In this document: in pieces, positions 1 to 6,317 of the stretch
Position numbering within the stretch: the stretch's first letter is position 1
Layout: the number at the start of each line of letters is the position of its first letter
Source: Flavobacterium psychrophilum
GTDB lineage: Bacteria; Bacteroidota; Bacteroidia; Flavobacteriales; Flavobacteriaceae
DNA length: 21,609 nucleotides
Assembly: GCA_945878515.1 (NCBI GenBank)
Contig: CAMCTL010000044.1
Span: 1-21,609 of the forward strand
Direction: 5' to 3'
Position numbers and translations under genes: made by a program
The notes under the pieces: generated by a model
Database searches by the model: none
Seen by the model: the letters and a program-made list of their open reading frames with translations, nothing else
Told to the model about the DNA's origin: nothing

Positions 1-97
1 AATCGCAAGCAATAAAATTAGAACGAAAAAAAATTGAGAATTCAGACAAATTTTAACACCACCCAACGAGTTAATGAAATTTTATTTTACAAAATTA

Positions 98-110
98 GGA
101 TTATTAATCC
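98..110. promoter_or_regulatory. Candidate operator of the XRE/S24 repressor
   Basis: A perfect 13-bp palindrome, GGATTA-T-TAATCC, lies 10 bp upstream of the -7 box of the repressor gene at 153. That places it in the promoter spacer, the usual position for an autoregulatory site. That the repressor binds it is inference. Confidence 0.4.
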
Positions 111-119
111 CTGATATAT

Positions 120-127
120 TATATTTG
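120..127 (+). promoter_or_regulatory. Bacteroidota -7 box (TATATTTG) for the repressor gene
   Basis: TATATTTG matches the Bacteroidota sigma-A -7 consensus TAnnTTTG and lies 25 bp before the ATG at 153. No clear -33 TTG is seen at the usual distance, which would fit a regulated promoter. Confidence 0.55.
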
Positions 128-152
128 TAGTGACTTAAAATCCCTTTAACAC

Positions 153-929
153 ATGTTATACATTTCTGACAATTTGAGGTGGTTGCGAAACAAGCAAAAT
201 TTATCGCAACAACAAGCGGCTAATGGAATGAATTTGCCTCTCGATCGCTATAAAAAATACGAGTACGGAAAGAATACGCCGCCAGCCGAAACTTTACTCG
301 TAATTTCAAGGTATTACCACATTAGTATTGATTTGCTTTTGACTGTCGATTTAAGAAAAATTCCGGTAGATAATCTAGTGCAATTAGAAGACAACAGGAT
401 TGTGCTACCCATTACAATCGACAGAAATCAGGATAATTATATTGAAATAGTAACACACAAAGTCAAAGCGGGTTATACTGCGGGAGGTTATTCGGATTCT
501 ACATTTATCTCTGAGTTAGACCATATTTATTTGCCTTGGCTCAACAAAAACCAAAAGTATCGAACATTCCCCGTTGATGGAGACTCGATGCCGCCACACA
601 ATGACAAATCCTATATTGTGGGCAGGTATGTCGAAAAAATAGGTGATGTCATTGACGGTAAAACTTATATCATTATTACCAAAAATCAGGAAATGGTGTA
701 CAAGCGATTGAACAAAAACGGCAAAAATGCTTTTGTAATGCGTTCAGATAATACGTTCTATGAGCCATACAATATCAAGTTTTCGGATATTGCTGAAATA
801 TGGGAATATGCTGGAAGTCTAGAAAGAGAAGATTTTGCACCAGAAAATTCTGGAGCCAACAATTTAGAAATGATGATTAGGAAAATGCAAAATGATATGC
901 AGGAAATCAAATCGAAGTTTCCAAATTAA
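153..929 (+). CDS. XRE-family repressor with S24 (LexA-like) peptidase domain
   Basis: 258 residues. Residues about 6-64 form an XRE/Cro-type helix-turn-helix; about 100-235 form a LexA/CI-type S24 peptidase fold. The catalytic dyad is visible: Ser145 in GDSM and Lys184 in VYKR. Ala106-Gly107 in KAGYTAGG is the likely self-cleavage region. This layout is typical of Bacteroidota phage or SOS-type repressors that are inactivated when RecA filaments stimulate autocleavage. A TATATTTG promoter and a palindrome precede it, and an intrinsic terminator follows, so it is a one-gene unit. No phage structural genes are nearby; it could be a domesticated prophage repressor or a damage-responsive regulator. 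The BRO/DinD genes at 1.8-2.8 kb are plausible but unproven targets. Confidence 0.88.
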   Translation: MLYISDNLRWLRNKQNLSQQQAANGMNLPLDRYKKYEYGKNTPPAETLLVISRYYHISIDLLLTVDLRKIPVDNLVQLEDNRIVLPITIDRNQDNYIEIVTHKVKAGYTAGGYSDSTFISELDHIYLPWLNKNQKYRTFPVDGDSMPPHNDKSYIVGRYVEKIGDVIDGKTYIIITKNQEMVYKRLNKNGKNAFVMRSDNTFYEPYNIKFSDIAEIWEYAGSLEREDFAPENSGANNLEMMIRKMQNDMQEIKSKFPN

Positions 930-966
930 ATTGGTTCAATAAATAAAAAATAATAAATTAAAAAAT

Positions 967-998
967 CGTCTCAATTTTGTATTGAGACGGCTTTTTTT
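967..998 (+). terminator. Intrinsic terminator after the repressor gene
   Basis: A 9-bp stem (CGTCTCAAT, 967-975, with ATTGAGACG, 981-989) and a 5-nt loop are followed by a run of seven T (992-998). It lies 38 bp past the repressor stop and close to the 3' end of the convergent small gene at 1005. Confidence 0.85.
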
Positions 999-1004
999 GC
1001 GAAA

Positions 1005-1130
1005 TTATTTCTTTTTGTCGGTGTTCATCATAATGATAACGGCCGCAACCAATCCGACTATGACTAAACCAAAAACGACTACCATAATAATAGTACCGTT
1101 ATCCCAAGAAAAAAGTGATGTGTCTTTCAT
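1005..1130 (-). CDS. Small single-pass membrane protein, 41 residues
   Basis: ATG at 1130, TAA at 1005. The product begins MKDTSLFSWDNGT, then has one hydrophobic helix (about residues 14-35, rich in I, V, L, M, F, A, G) and ends in a charged tail NTDKKK. This suggests an inner-membrane peptide with a short outside head and a positive cytoplasmic tail. A TATTTTTG -7 box lies 20 bp upstream, supporting a real transcript. It is convergent with the repressor gene and downstream of the DCC gene. Function is not recognised. Confidence 0.7.
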   Translation of the reverse strand: MKDTSLFSWDNGTIIMVVVFGLVIVGLVAAVIIMMNTDKKK

Positions 1131-1150
1131 GTTTTATAATTTATAAACAT

Positions 1151-1158
1151 CAAAAATA
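1151..1158 (-). promoter_or_regulatory. -7 box (TATTTTTG) for the 41-residue gene
   Basis: On the minus strand TATTTTTG matches TAnnTTTG, 20 bp before the ATG at 1130. Upstream of it, 1181-1194 is a near-perfect palindrome (ATGATAATTGTCAT, one mismatched pair), a possible regulator site. Confidence 0.45.
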
Positions 1159-1232
1159 AACTTCTTGAGCCATAGATTTTATGATAATTGTCATACAATA
1201 ATGGGTGTAGAAAAATAGTAAAAGGTATAAAT

Positions 1233-1646
1233 TCACAAAAATTTTGCTTGTAATGCTTTGGTTGGCATCATACAACTTTCTTTTTTGCCATACCATTTGT
1301 AACGGTTTTTAGCAATGTAATCATAAAGTTGATTGCTGATTCCCGTTGGAATAATTTTAAACAAAGTCCCCAAATGAAAAAAACCACCTAGATCTTTTGC
1401 AATTTCTAATGCCGCTTGTGATTTATAATAATATGCAACTCCAGGGTTGTAGAGAATAATACTATCAATGTTTTTTGGGTTGATTCCGATATAGTTTAGA
1501 ATTTCTTGACCCAAATCAGATTGCAAAGCCACAAATCGAAATGTATCTTTTTTGTCGTGCTGAATCACAAATTGAACTGCCGAATCGCATAAATTACAAA
1601 CACCATCAAAGAGGATTATTTTTTTGTTAGGAGGCAGGTTTAGCAT
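1233..1646 (-). CDS. DCC-family (DUF393) thiol-disulfide oxidoreductase
   Basis: 137 residues, full length for the family. The N-terminal motif ILFDGVCNLCD with Cys17-x2-Cys20 is the hallmark DxxCxxC signature of DCC/YuxK proteins, which have a thioredoxin-like fold. The region FRFVALQSDLGQEIL after it is also typical. No signal peptide is seen, so it should be cytoplasmic; the substrate of this family is unknown. The ATG at 1646 is the only good start, and a 142-bp gap separates it from the BRO-N gene upstream. It is probably transcribed alone. Confidence 0.9.
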   Translation of the reverse strand: MLNLPPNKKIILFDGVCNLCDSAVQFVIQHDKKDTFRFVALQSDLGQEILNYIGINPKNIDSIILYNPGVAYYYKSQAALEIAKDLGGFFHLGTLFKIIPTGISNQLYDYIAKNRYKWYGKKESCMMPTKALQAKFL

Positions 1647-1788
1647 GGTTTTTTTGTGGTTTTTAATAGGTATAAAGAAATTATTATTTCCGATAAATAA
1701 ATTAAAATTTCATAAAACACTTAACATATTGCTAAGTAAAGTAAGCTTCGACCAGCCCGTTGAGCATTTATATTTTTATGCTATCTTT

Positions 1789-2619
1789 TTACTCTTCCAA
1801 TTCTTTACTTCCCGTTAAATCTTTAAAATTTGCTGCATTAACAATTTTTGCACCTGATTTTTTTTCTAATTCCTTCCGCGCATTTCCTGCCACATTGCCG
1901 CCTGCCTTGGCTGCTTTGTGATTTTCTACAAAACCTTGTGCGTTTTTGTTTTTCGCAATTTCAGTAGTAGATGCTTCGCCCAACATGGTAAAAATTAACT
2001 CTAAATCGGACATGTGGTCTCGAAGATTATCAGATGGTTTAGTCAATCCTTTTAAGTTTTTGTACTCACTCGGAATAATGCCAAAGGTGGCTTTGCTAAT
2101 TTCGGCGGTCAAAATAGAATACTCTTTTCCTTCCTTTACACCACGTTGTTTCCATTCGTTGGTTAATTCATCGCGAACTTGTATGCCTCTAATTCGTTTT
2201 TCTATCCAAGCATCGCTGTATCCTTTGGCTTTGTAGGTTGCTCTAATTCGTGCTTGAGCCAATTCTGGATTTTCAATTTCCGCAATGCGATCGGCTCCAA
2301 CTTGGGCTAACCATTGTTTGAATGGTTCGGCTTTTGGCGATGGGATGGATTGGATAAGGCGAAGTAAATCTTGATTTGTTCCAGCTAAAGTTTTTCTTTT
2401 TACGCCCGATTTATTTACCATTGCTATCTGGGGACAATTTGTCCCTAGGAAGATACCAAGTTCAGGATCTCGCTTGCGTAGTTTTTTTAAATAATCTGTC
2501 GGATTTATTGAGTCGGTTAGCACTTCGATAACATCTACAATTGAAAAGTACCATTTCTTATTAACTTCATCATAAAACGAACGTATTGAGGCGGTTTCAA
2601 ATAATTTTAAGTCAGTCAT
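1789..2619 (-). CDS. BRO-N domain / DNA-damage-inducible protein D-like protein
   Basis: 276 residues. The N-terminus (about 1-110) is a BRO-N domain: LFETASIRSFYDEVNKKWYF, SIVDVIEVLTDS, then LLRLIQSIPSPKAEPFKQWL. BRO-N is a DNA-binding module of phage and viral antirepressors. The rest (EIENPELAQARIRATYKAKGYSD..., then DHMSDLELIFTMLGEASTTEIA) matches the DinD-type C-terminal region known from SOS-induced dinD of E. coli. A DNA-damage role is inferred from the family only. A broken BRO-N paralogue lies just upstream on the same strand, and a palindrome at 2654-2678 sits 35-59 bp before the start codon. Mobile or prophage origin is likely. Confidence 0.85.
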   Translation of the reverse strand: MTDLKLFETASIRSFYDEVNKKWYFSIVDVIEVLTDSINPTDYLKKLRKRDPELGIFLGTNCPQIAMVNKSGVKRKTLAGTNQDLLRLIQSIPSPKAEPFKQWLAQVGADRIAEIENPELAQARIRATYKAKGYSDAWIEKRIRGIQVRDELTNEWKQRGVKEGKEYSILTAEISKATFGIIPSEYKNLKGLTKPSDNLRDHMSDLELIFTMLGEASTTEIAKNKNAQGFVENHKAAKAGGNVAGNARKELEKKSGAKIVNAANFKDLTGSKELEE

Positions 2620-2646
2620 ATTTTGTAATTTTAGTTAGAATAATTA

Positions 2647-2847
2647 TTTGTTCAGTTGTCGACAAATTGTCGATAACTCAAAACCTTACACTTTTTCACG
2701 TTTTTTCATTCTATACCAATAATCTTTTGGGTTGGTACTGTCTGTTAAAACTGCTACGACATCTACCACTGCAAAATACCATTCTTGCTCTTCTTCATTC
2801 CAATCGGAACGAATTTGCTTATTTTCAAATAATTTTAAGTTGGTCAT
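2647..2847 (-). pseudogene. Truncated BRO-N gene remnant
   Basis: From the ATG at 2847 the frame reads MTNLKLFENKQIRSDWNEEE, continues through VVDVVAVLTDSTNPKDYWYRMKKREKV and hits TAA at 2686-2688. Beyond this stop the same frame goes on as GFELSTICRQLNK, a conserved BRO-N stretch (ELSTxCRQL), up to 2647 and then a second stop. So the family sequence is interrupted by an in-frame nonsense codon and then truncated after about 67 codons, missing IQSIPSPKAEPFKRWL and everything beyond. It is a diverged paralogue of the intact gene at 1789-2619, not a recent copy. A 53-residue peptide could still be made. Confidence 0.75.
2654..2678. repeat. 25-bp palindrome upstream of the BRO/DinD gene
   Basis: Arms AGTTGTCGACAA (2654-2665) and TTGTCGATAACT (2667-2678) pair around one central A with a single G-T mismatch. 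It lies in the leader of the intact BRO/DinD gene, but also within the remnant coding for ELSTICRQL, so the symmetry may be a by-product of that conserved protein motif. Confidence 0.4.
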
Positions 2848-2881
2848 AATTATTTATTTTTAATGTAAAACAGTCATTTTC

Positions 2882-2906
2882 AAGTGTACGATTTTATCGT
2901 ACGTTT
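2882..2906. repeat. Inverted repeat upstream of the BRO remnant
   Basis: GTACGAT (2886-2892) and ATCGTAC (2896-2902) form a perfect 7-bp palindrome around TTT; on the plus strand it extends to 11 pairs (2882-2906) with two G-U pairs. It lies 39 bp before the ATG of the BRO remnant, where an operator would be expected. No T-run follows, so it is not a terminator. Confidence 0.45.
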
Positions 2907-2925
2907 ACCACTTTTCATTTTAAAA

Positions 2926-2958
2926 TTTATTCTTTTATACCTTCAATAATTTTTATTT
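2926..2958. repeat. 33-bp direct repeat, copy 1
   Basis: Identical over 33 bp to 3044-3076, a spacing of 118 bp. The sequence is AT-rich and begins TTTATTCTTTTATACC. On the minus strand it spells IKIIEGIKE-stop, but in this copy the frame is closed immediately before it. Confidence 0.85.
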
Positions 2959-3043
2959 ACTCACGGTTTTATTATTGTTTTTTTGGTGTTCGTGACCCGA
3001 GCCATTGGCGAACAGACAAAGTAATAAATATTATTGAAACACT

Positions 3044-3076
3044 TTTATTCTTTTATACCTTCAATAATTTTTATTT
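3044..3076. repeat. 33-bp direct repeat, copy 2
   Basis: Second copy of the repeat at 2926-2958. On the minus strand it encodes the last residues (IKIIEGIKE) of the decayed frame 3045-3173, so it appears to be the parent copy and the other a duplicate of this gene end. Confidence 0.85.
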
Positions 3077-3173
3077 CTGGAATAGAGTTCATATAAAATA
3101 AATTCACTCTTACAGGATGATTTTTCTCATTCAATCTATCAAAAACAGTAATAATAATTTCCGTTTTTTGAGT
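3045..3173 (-). pseudogene. Decayed coding fragment, family unknown
   Basis: A 42-codon open frame with no start codon before an internal Met reads TQKTEIIITVFDRLNEKNHP, then VRVNLFYMNSIPEIKIIEGIKE and a stop. The mixed, protein-like composition suggests the end of a former gene, now closed by a TAA at 3174-3176. I do not recognise the family. Its C-terminal codons are duplicated at 2926-2958. Confidence 0.35.
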
Positions 3174-3337
3174 TTATATTGTAGCGTATTTTAAGAAGTC
3201 ATTTTGATTTTATAGCACTAACGGTCTCAAAATTAGTAAAATTATTTTATTTTCAACTGCAATCAGCTCAATCCTATATCAAATCTCATAAAACCACCCA
3301 CAATAATTCTGTTTGTAACAATTTTTTTAGAAAATGT

Positions 3338-3388
3338 AAACTTGACACAAGGTTGTGTCAAGTTTTTTTATAAATGTTTTTTTGACAC
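3338..3388. promoter_or_regulatory. Operator-like palindrome plus half-site, matching the HTH gene promoter
   Basis: 3338-3365 is a perfect inverted repeat with 13-bp arms around GG; its core is TTGACACA-N4-TGTGTCAA. A half-site TTGACAC follows at 3382-3388. The same core (10765-10784) with a half-site about 40 bp on (10806) lies before the HTH gene. On the minus strand a TTG (3361-3359) and TACATTTT (3338-3331) are 20 bp apart, like a weakened -33/-7 promoter reading leftwards through the site. A T-run follows on the plus strand, so a terminator is an alternative, but no plus-strand gene lies upstream. Confidence 0.6.
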
Positions 3389-3501
3389 GGGTTTTATAAA
3401 AAAAATGTGCGAAGTTAAAATTTTACAGAGATTTCTTAGAGGAATATTTCTTGAAGCTTTGTTAGAATCCAACAAATAGATTATTTCATTTAATAATTAT
3501 T

Positions 3502-4491
3502 TTAATTTAGCGTTTTTAGTTTTTCTAAAAACCATTCTTCCTCAATATTATTTTTTCCAAGTTCCATTTTTAATACATTCAAGTCCTTGTTCAAATTTTC
3601 TGATAAATTCTGTACTATTCGAGTAGCTGTCAAGAAATCGCCGTATTTCAAGTATTGTTGCAATTCTTTCGGACAATTCGTCTCTTCCTTGTACATCTCT
3701 GTTGTTAATTCTTTCAGCAATTTGTTCGTACTCCCTTTCAAATTCGCTTCGTATTCCGCTTTCTTCTTTATTTTGAAAATCTCTAAATCCTTTGTTTTCT
3801 GATTCAATTCTTTCTCTATTTCCTTCAAATCTGATTTCTTCTTCTTTTTCAAGTTGTTCAAATTCTCTTGCAAGAGATTTTTCTTTTCCTTCAAAGTCTC
3901 TTTCAAAGTCTCTGTCTTCGTCAATTGAGCGGCTAATTCTTTCTTCTTCTTTTCCAATGAATTCTGTTTCAAATTCAAGTTCTCTCTGTCCATCAATAAA
4001 TTCTCTTTCAGCACTTTCAAATTTTCTTCTAATTCCTTCTTCAGTTCTTCCAACACTGCGTCTAAACTCAATTTCTCTTTCAGTATCACTTCTCGTTTCA
4101 ATAATTGAGCTTCTCTTTCCAAGATATCTTTCTTCCAAGTCAGTTTCTGCTGCTCGAAACGTTCTAATTCTTTTGTGAAACTCACTTCTTCGTTCTTCAA
4201 GTTCTGAATGTATTTCGTTTTCAATTCCTGTTTGAATTTCTTCCAATCTTGATTGATGTTCTCTTGTAGCTTTCTCAATTCTTGATATTTCCTGTTCAAA
4301 GAGATGTTCAATTTTTCGGTACGATTGCGATTCCACACATCGTTTAATTGATTGTATAAGATTATTAAGTTGCGCTCTTCTACATTTGTAAGACTCTTCA
4401 AAAAGCTTTCTTTGCTCTTCATCAATAAATGGAATTCCCTCTGTATTTCCTGAGGAAATTGGTAAATATTCGGTGTCGGATTCGATTTCAT
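3502..4491 (-). other. Alternative 329-codon frame overlapping the CoiA-like gene
   Basis: In the +1 frame relative to the CoiA-like gene an ATG-started frame of 329 codons stays open and ends 46 bp beyond that gene. Its product would be a classical Leu/Lys/Glu coiled coil (NLKVLKENLLMDRENLNLKQ, then ELAAQLTKTETLKETLKEKK) with a natural-looking end EEEWFLEKLKTLN. Third positions are unusually G-rich (TTG, AAG, GAG), unlike the neighbouring genes, so it is probably a compositional shadow. A true overlapping gene, or an alternative tail reached by +1 frameshift from the nuclease, cannot be excluded. Confidence 0.3.
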
Positions 4492-5155
4492 TGTATGTCC
4501 ATTTTACTTTTGATACACTACTAATACTTTTTTCTAACTCGGCTTCGGGTAGTTTGGGAACAATTATTTGAACAGTATTTATTCCTAAACGTTGCAATTT
4601 ATTTAGTTTATCAATATCAGGTTTATGAGTAACTACAAACTCTAAAAACAATATCGGTTTATCATCCTTATCAAAGAAAATTGCATCGGGTCTAATCAAT
4701 AAATATCTTTCATCTATTTCAGGATTTTTACCCCATTTTATTTCTCCTTCTTCATTTTCATAAAAGGTAAGTTCTCTTTCAACTCGGTGAGCAACTATTG
4801 TTTTAGCTTCTTCTAATAATAGAGGATTTCCTTGTTCTCCTTTTGGTGGATATTTATAAACAGCCGGGACTTTTATTTGTTTAACCCGCATAAAATAAAA
4901 GTAGGCTAACTTTTCTCTATATTCTTTACTCGCATGAACACATTCAATCTTACTTGTATCAAAATCTTTTATATGATGTCTAAAGTAAGATTTATGGTTT
5001 TGGTTTACCTTCTTTACAGCTTGCATTTCTTTAAAACAACCCATACAATAATAGCCCTTTGCGCCACTTATGGCTTGGGAGATATGAATGGGGTTGTCTT
5101 TTACATCATTTGCCCAATCGTTTTCTGGTTCTGAATTTTTTAGTTTTTCTAGCAT
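3548..5155 (-). CDS. CoiA-like nuclease with long coiled-coil tail
   Basis: 535 residues, third gene of the operon, starting 11 bp after the AlbA_2 gene. Residues about 30-80 resemble the zinc-binding part of competence protein CoiA-like proteins: Cys37-x2-Cys40, His60-His61 and Cys72-x-His74. Residues about 150-200 look like a PD-(D/E)xK nuclease core: RPDAIFF with Asp157, then ILFLEFVVTHKPD with Glu172. After about residue 240 the protein becomes a charged Glu/Arg/Phe/Ile-rich helical tail, ending CIKNGTWKK. Codons in the tail are dominated by GAA, AGA, ATT and GGA, fitting the A/T-rich third positions of the neighbours, so this frame is preferred over the +1 frame that is also open at 3502-4491. 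A nuclease in defence rather than competence is inferred from context. Confidence 0.75.
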   Translation of the reverse strand: MLEKLKNSEPENDWANDVKDNPIHISQAISGAKGYYCMGCFKEMQAVKKVNQNHKSYFRHHIKDFDTSKIECVHASKEYREKLAYFYFMRVKQIKVPAVYKYPPKGEQGNPLLLEEAKTIVAHRVERELTFYENEEGEIKWGKNPEIDERYLLIRPDAIFFDKDDKPILFLEFVVTHKPDIDKLNKLQRLGINTVQIIVPKLPEAELEKSISSVSKVKWTYNEIESDTEYLPISSGNTEGIPFIDEEQRKLFEESYKCRRAQLNNLIQSIKRCVESQSYRKIEHLFEQEISRIEKATREHQSRLEEIQTGIENEIHSELEERRSEFHKRIRTFRAAETDLEERYLGKRSSIIETRSDTEREIEFRRSVGRTEEGIRRKFESAEREFIDGQRELEFETEFIGKEEERISRSIDEDRDFERDFEGKEKSLAREFEQLEKEEEIRFEGNRERIESENKGFRDFQNKEESGIRSEFEREYEQIAERINNRDVQGRDELSERIATILEIRRFLDSYSNSTEFIRKFEQGLECIKNGTWKK

Positions 5156-5166
5156 TTATTCGGTTG

Positions 5167-6315
5167 CTATTTTTTTTTAACCTTTATCTGTAAATTTTTA
5201 CCGAAAATAGAAATATGATTTTCAGGAGTGTTTATTTGTTTAACTAATGGTTCTACAGCATTTTCCGAAAAAACAACTTTGTGGGTTTTGTCCAAAACTT
5301 CAACCCAAATAAATTCTGAATGCTTAACATTAATTTTACTTTCGTCAGGATTTTCTATTTTCATTTTTTCGTCAGTTATCCATTGCAAATATTTAAAAAC
5401 ACTTTTCAACTGATTTGAGCTAAAATTATATGTCGAGTAAGTTTTTACTTTATCTATTAACGAAGTAAAATATATAAATTCTCGTGGCGTTTTAGCAGTT
5501 AGCTCTCCTACAATTTTATAAATGGGCTTACCCTCATCGTTAGAAATTTTGCCAATTTCACCTGCAGAAATTGCATTAAGAATTATATTAAAAACTCCTT
5601 TGTCGTCGTGGTCAATTTCAATATCACTACTAGACAGTATTTTATCTTTGGCATTGAAGCCGTACACTTTATTGGAGATAGGATTTAATATTAATACTTC
5701 CTTAGGATTTATATCAAACATTTCTGGTAAAAGTTTAGACCAAATATCCATAAACTCTTTACTCTTTTCATTTGATTTTTTTTGTAAGAACCTATTAAAA
5801 TTTGTTGTTGAATTGTTCGCAATTTCGTTTTTACCTGATGCTCTATATAATATATCTCCTTTATTTATTTTATAGTCTTTGAAATCATTAAGTGGAACAA
5901 GTACATTGGATTGCTTCTCAATTAGAATATAAAAAAAATTATTGGTTCCTATTTTAAATGGCTGTAGATCAATATTTAAACCAACGTTACATATTTTTTC
6001 AAATTTTTGACTAATTAAATTTAAATCTAGTTTGTTCAATAGCTCAATATTCTCACTATCAAGACCAACTTCTTTGAAAGAACCTGTTGAACAATCCTCA
6101 TTTATTCCAATTAATATTATTCCACCATCACCGTTGGAAAAAGCTAAAATGTCTTTTGTAAAATTAATCATGAAATTGTTCAATGCATCTTTTGAACTGT
6201 CTAGGTTTAATTTTAATTTGTAATCAATAGAATGATTTTCATTGGGAAAGTTACCGTTGTCCTTTAAATCTTTAATAATTTCTTCAACTTTTAATTTTAA
6301 ATCTTTTAGTATCAT
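5167..6315 (-). CDS. Schlafen AlbA_2-domain protein
   Basis: 382 residues, second gene of the operon, starting 2 bp after the restriction enzyme stop codon, so translational coupling is likely. The N-terminal half is an AlbA_2 (Schlafen-type) domain: Glu26 and DYK at 31-33, then FTKDILAFSNGDGGIILIGI (52-71), the family signature. Some Schlafen domains are RNA nucleases, and bacterial AlbA_2 proteins occur often in defence loci; whether this one is catalytic cannot be read here. The C-terminal half (about 180-382) has no domain I recognise. There are no membrane segments, so it should be cytoplasmic. Its job is probably tied to the restriction enzyme and the CoiA-like protein. Confidence 0.82.
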   Translation of the reverse strand: MILKDLKLKVEEIIKDLKDNGNFPNENHSIDYKLKLNLDSSKDALNNFMINFTKDILAFSNGDGGIILIGINEDCSTGSFKEVGLDSENIELLNKLDLNLISQKFEKICNVGLNIDLQPFKIGTNNFFYILIEKQSNVLVPLNDFKDYKINKGDILYRASGKNEIANNSTTNFNRFLQKKSNEKSKEFMDIWSKLLPEMFDINPKEVLILNPISNKVYGFNAKDKILSSSDIEIDHDDKGVFNIILNAISAGEIGKISNDEGKPIYKIVGELTAKTPREFIYFTSLIDKVKTYSTYNFSSNQLKSVFKYLQWITDEKMKIENPDESKINVKHSEFIWVEVLDKTHKVVFSENAVEPLVKQINTPENHISIFGKNLQIKVKKK

Positions 6316-6317
6316 AA

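Larger units (their letters stand above)
2848..3501. other. 654-bp stretch without an intact gene
   Basis: No complete gene can be supported on either strand. It holds the inverted repeat at 2882-2906, a perfect 33-bp direct repeat (2926-2958 and 3044-3076), a weak 6-bp inverted repeat (TGTTCG 2987-2992, CGAACA 3009-3014), a decayed frame at 3045-3173, and the operator-like palindrome with half-site at 3338-3388. It looks like decayed accessory DNA between the BRO genes and the restriction operon. Confidence 0.6.

Noticed and set aside
3181..3193. 13-mer TGTAGCGTATTTT shared between about 3180 and 21165
   Set aside because: A 13-bp match is expected by chance in 21.6 kb of AT-rich DNA and the flanks differ.
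3338..3365. Intrinsic terminator reading on the plus strand
   Set aside because: The stem plus T-run fits, but no plus-strand gene lies upstream, and the identical core in the HTH promoter favours an operator.
2848..3501. CRISPR array or tRNA/rRNA genes in the gene-poor stretch
   Set aside because: Only one repeat pair is present, with no regular spacing, and no cloverleaf or rRNA-like sequence was seen here or elsewhere in the window.
3792..4178. Plus-strand serine-rich open frame of 128 codons
   Set aside because: It is the antisense shadow of the Glu/Arg-rich coiled coil; no start signal and low-complexity composition.
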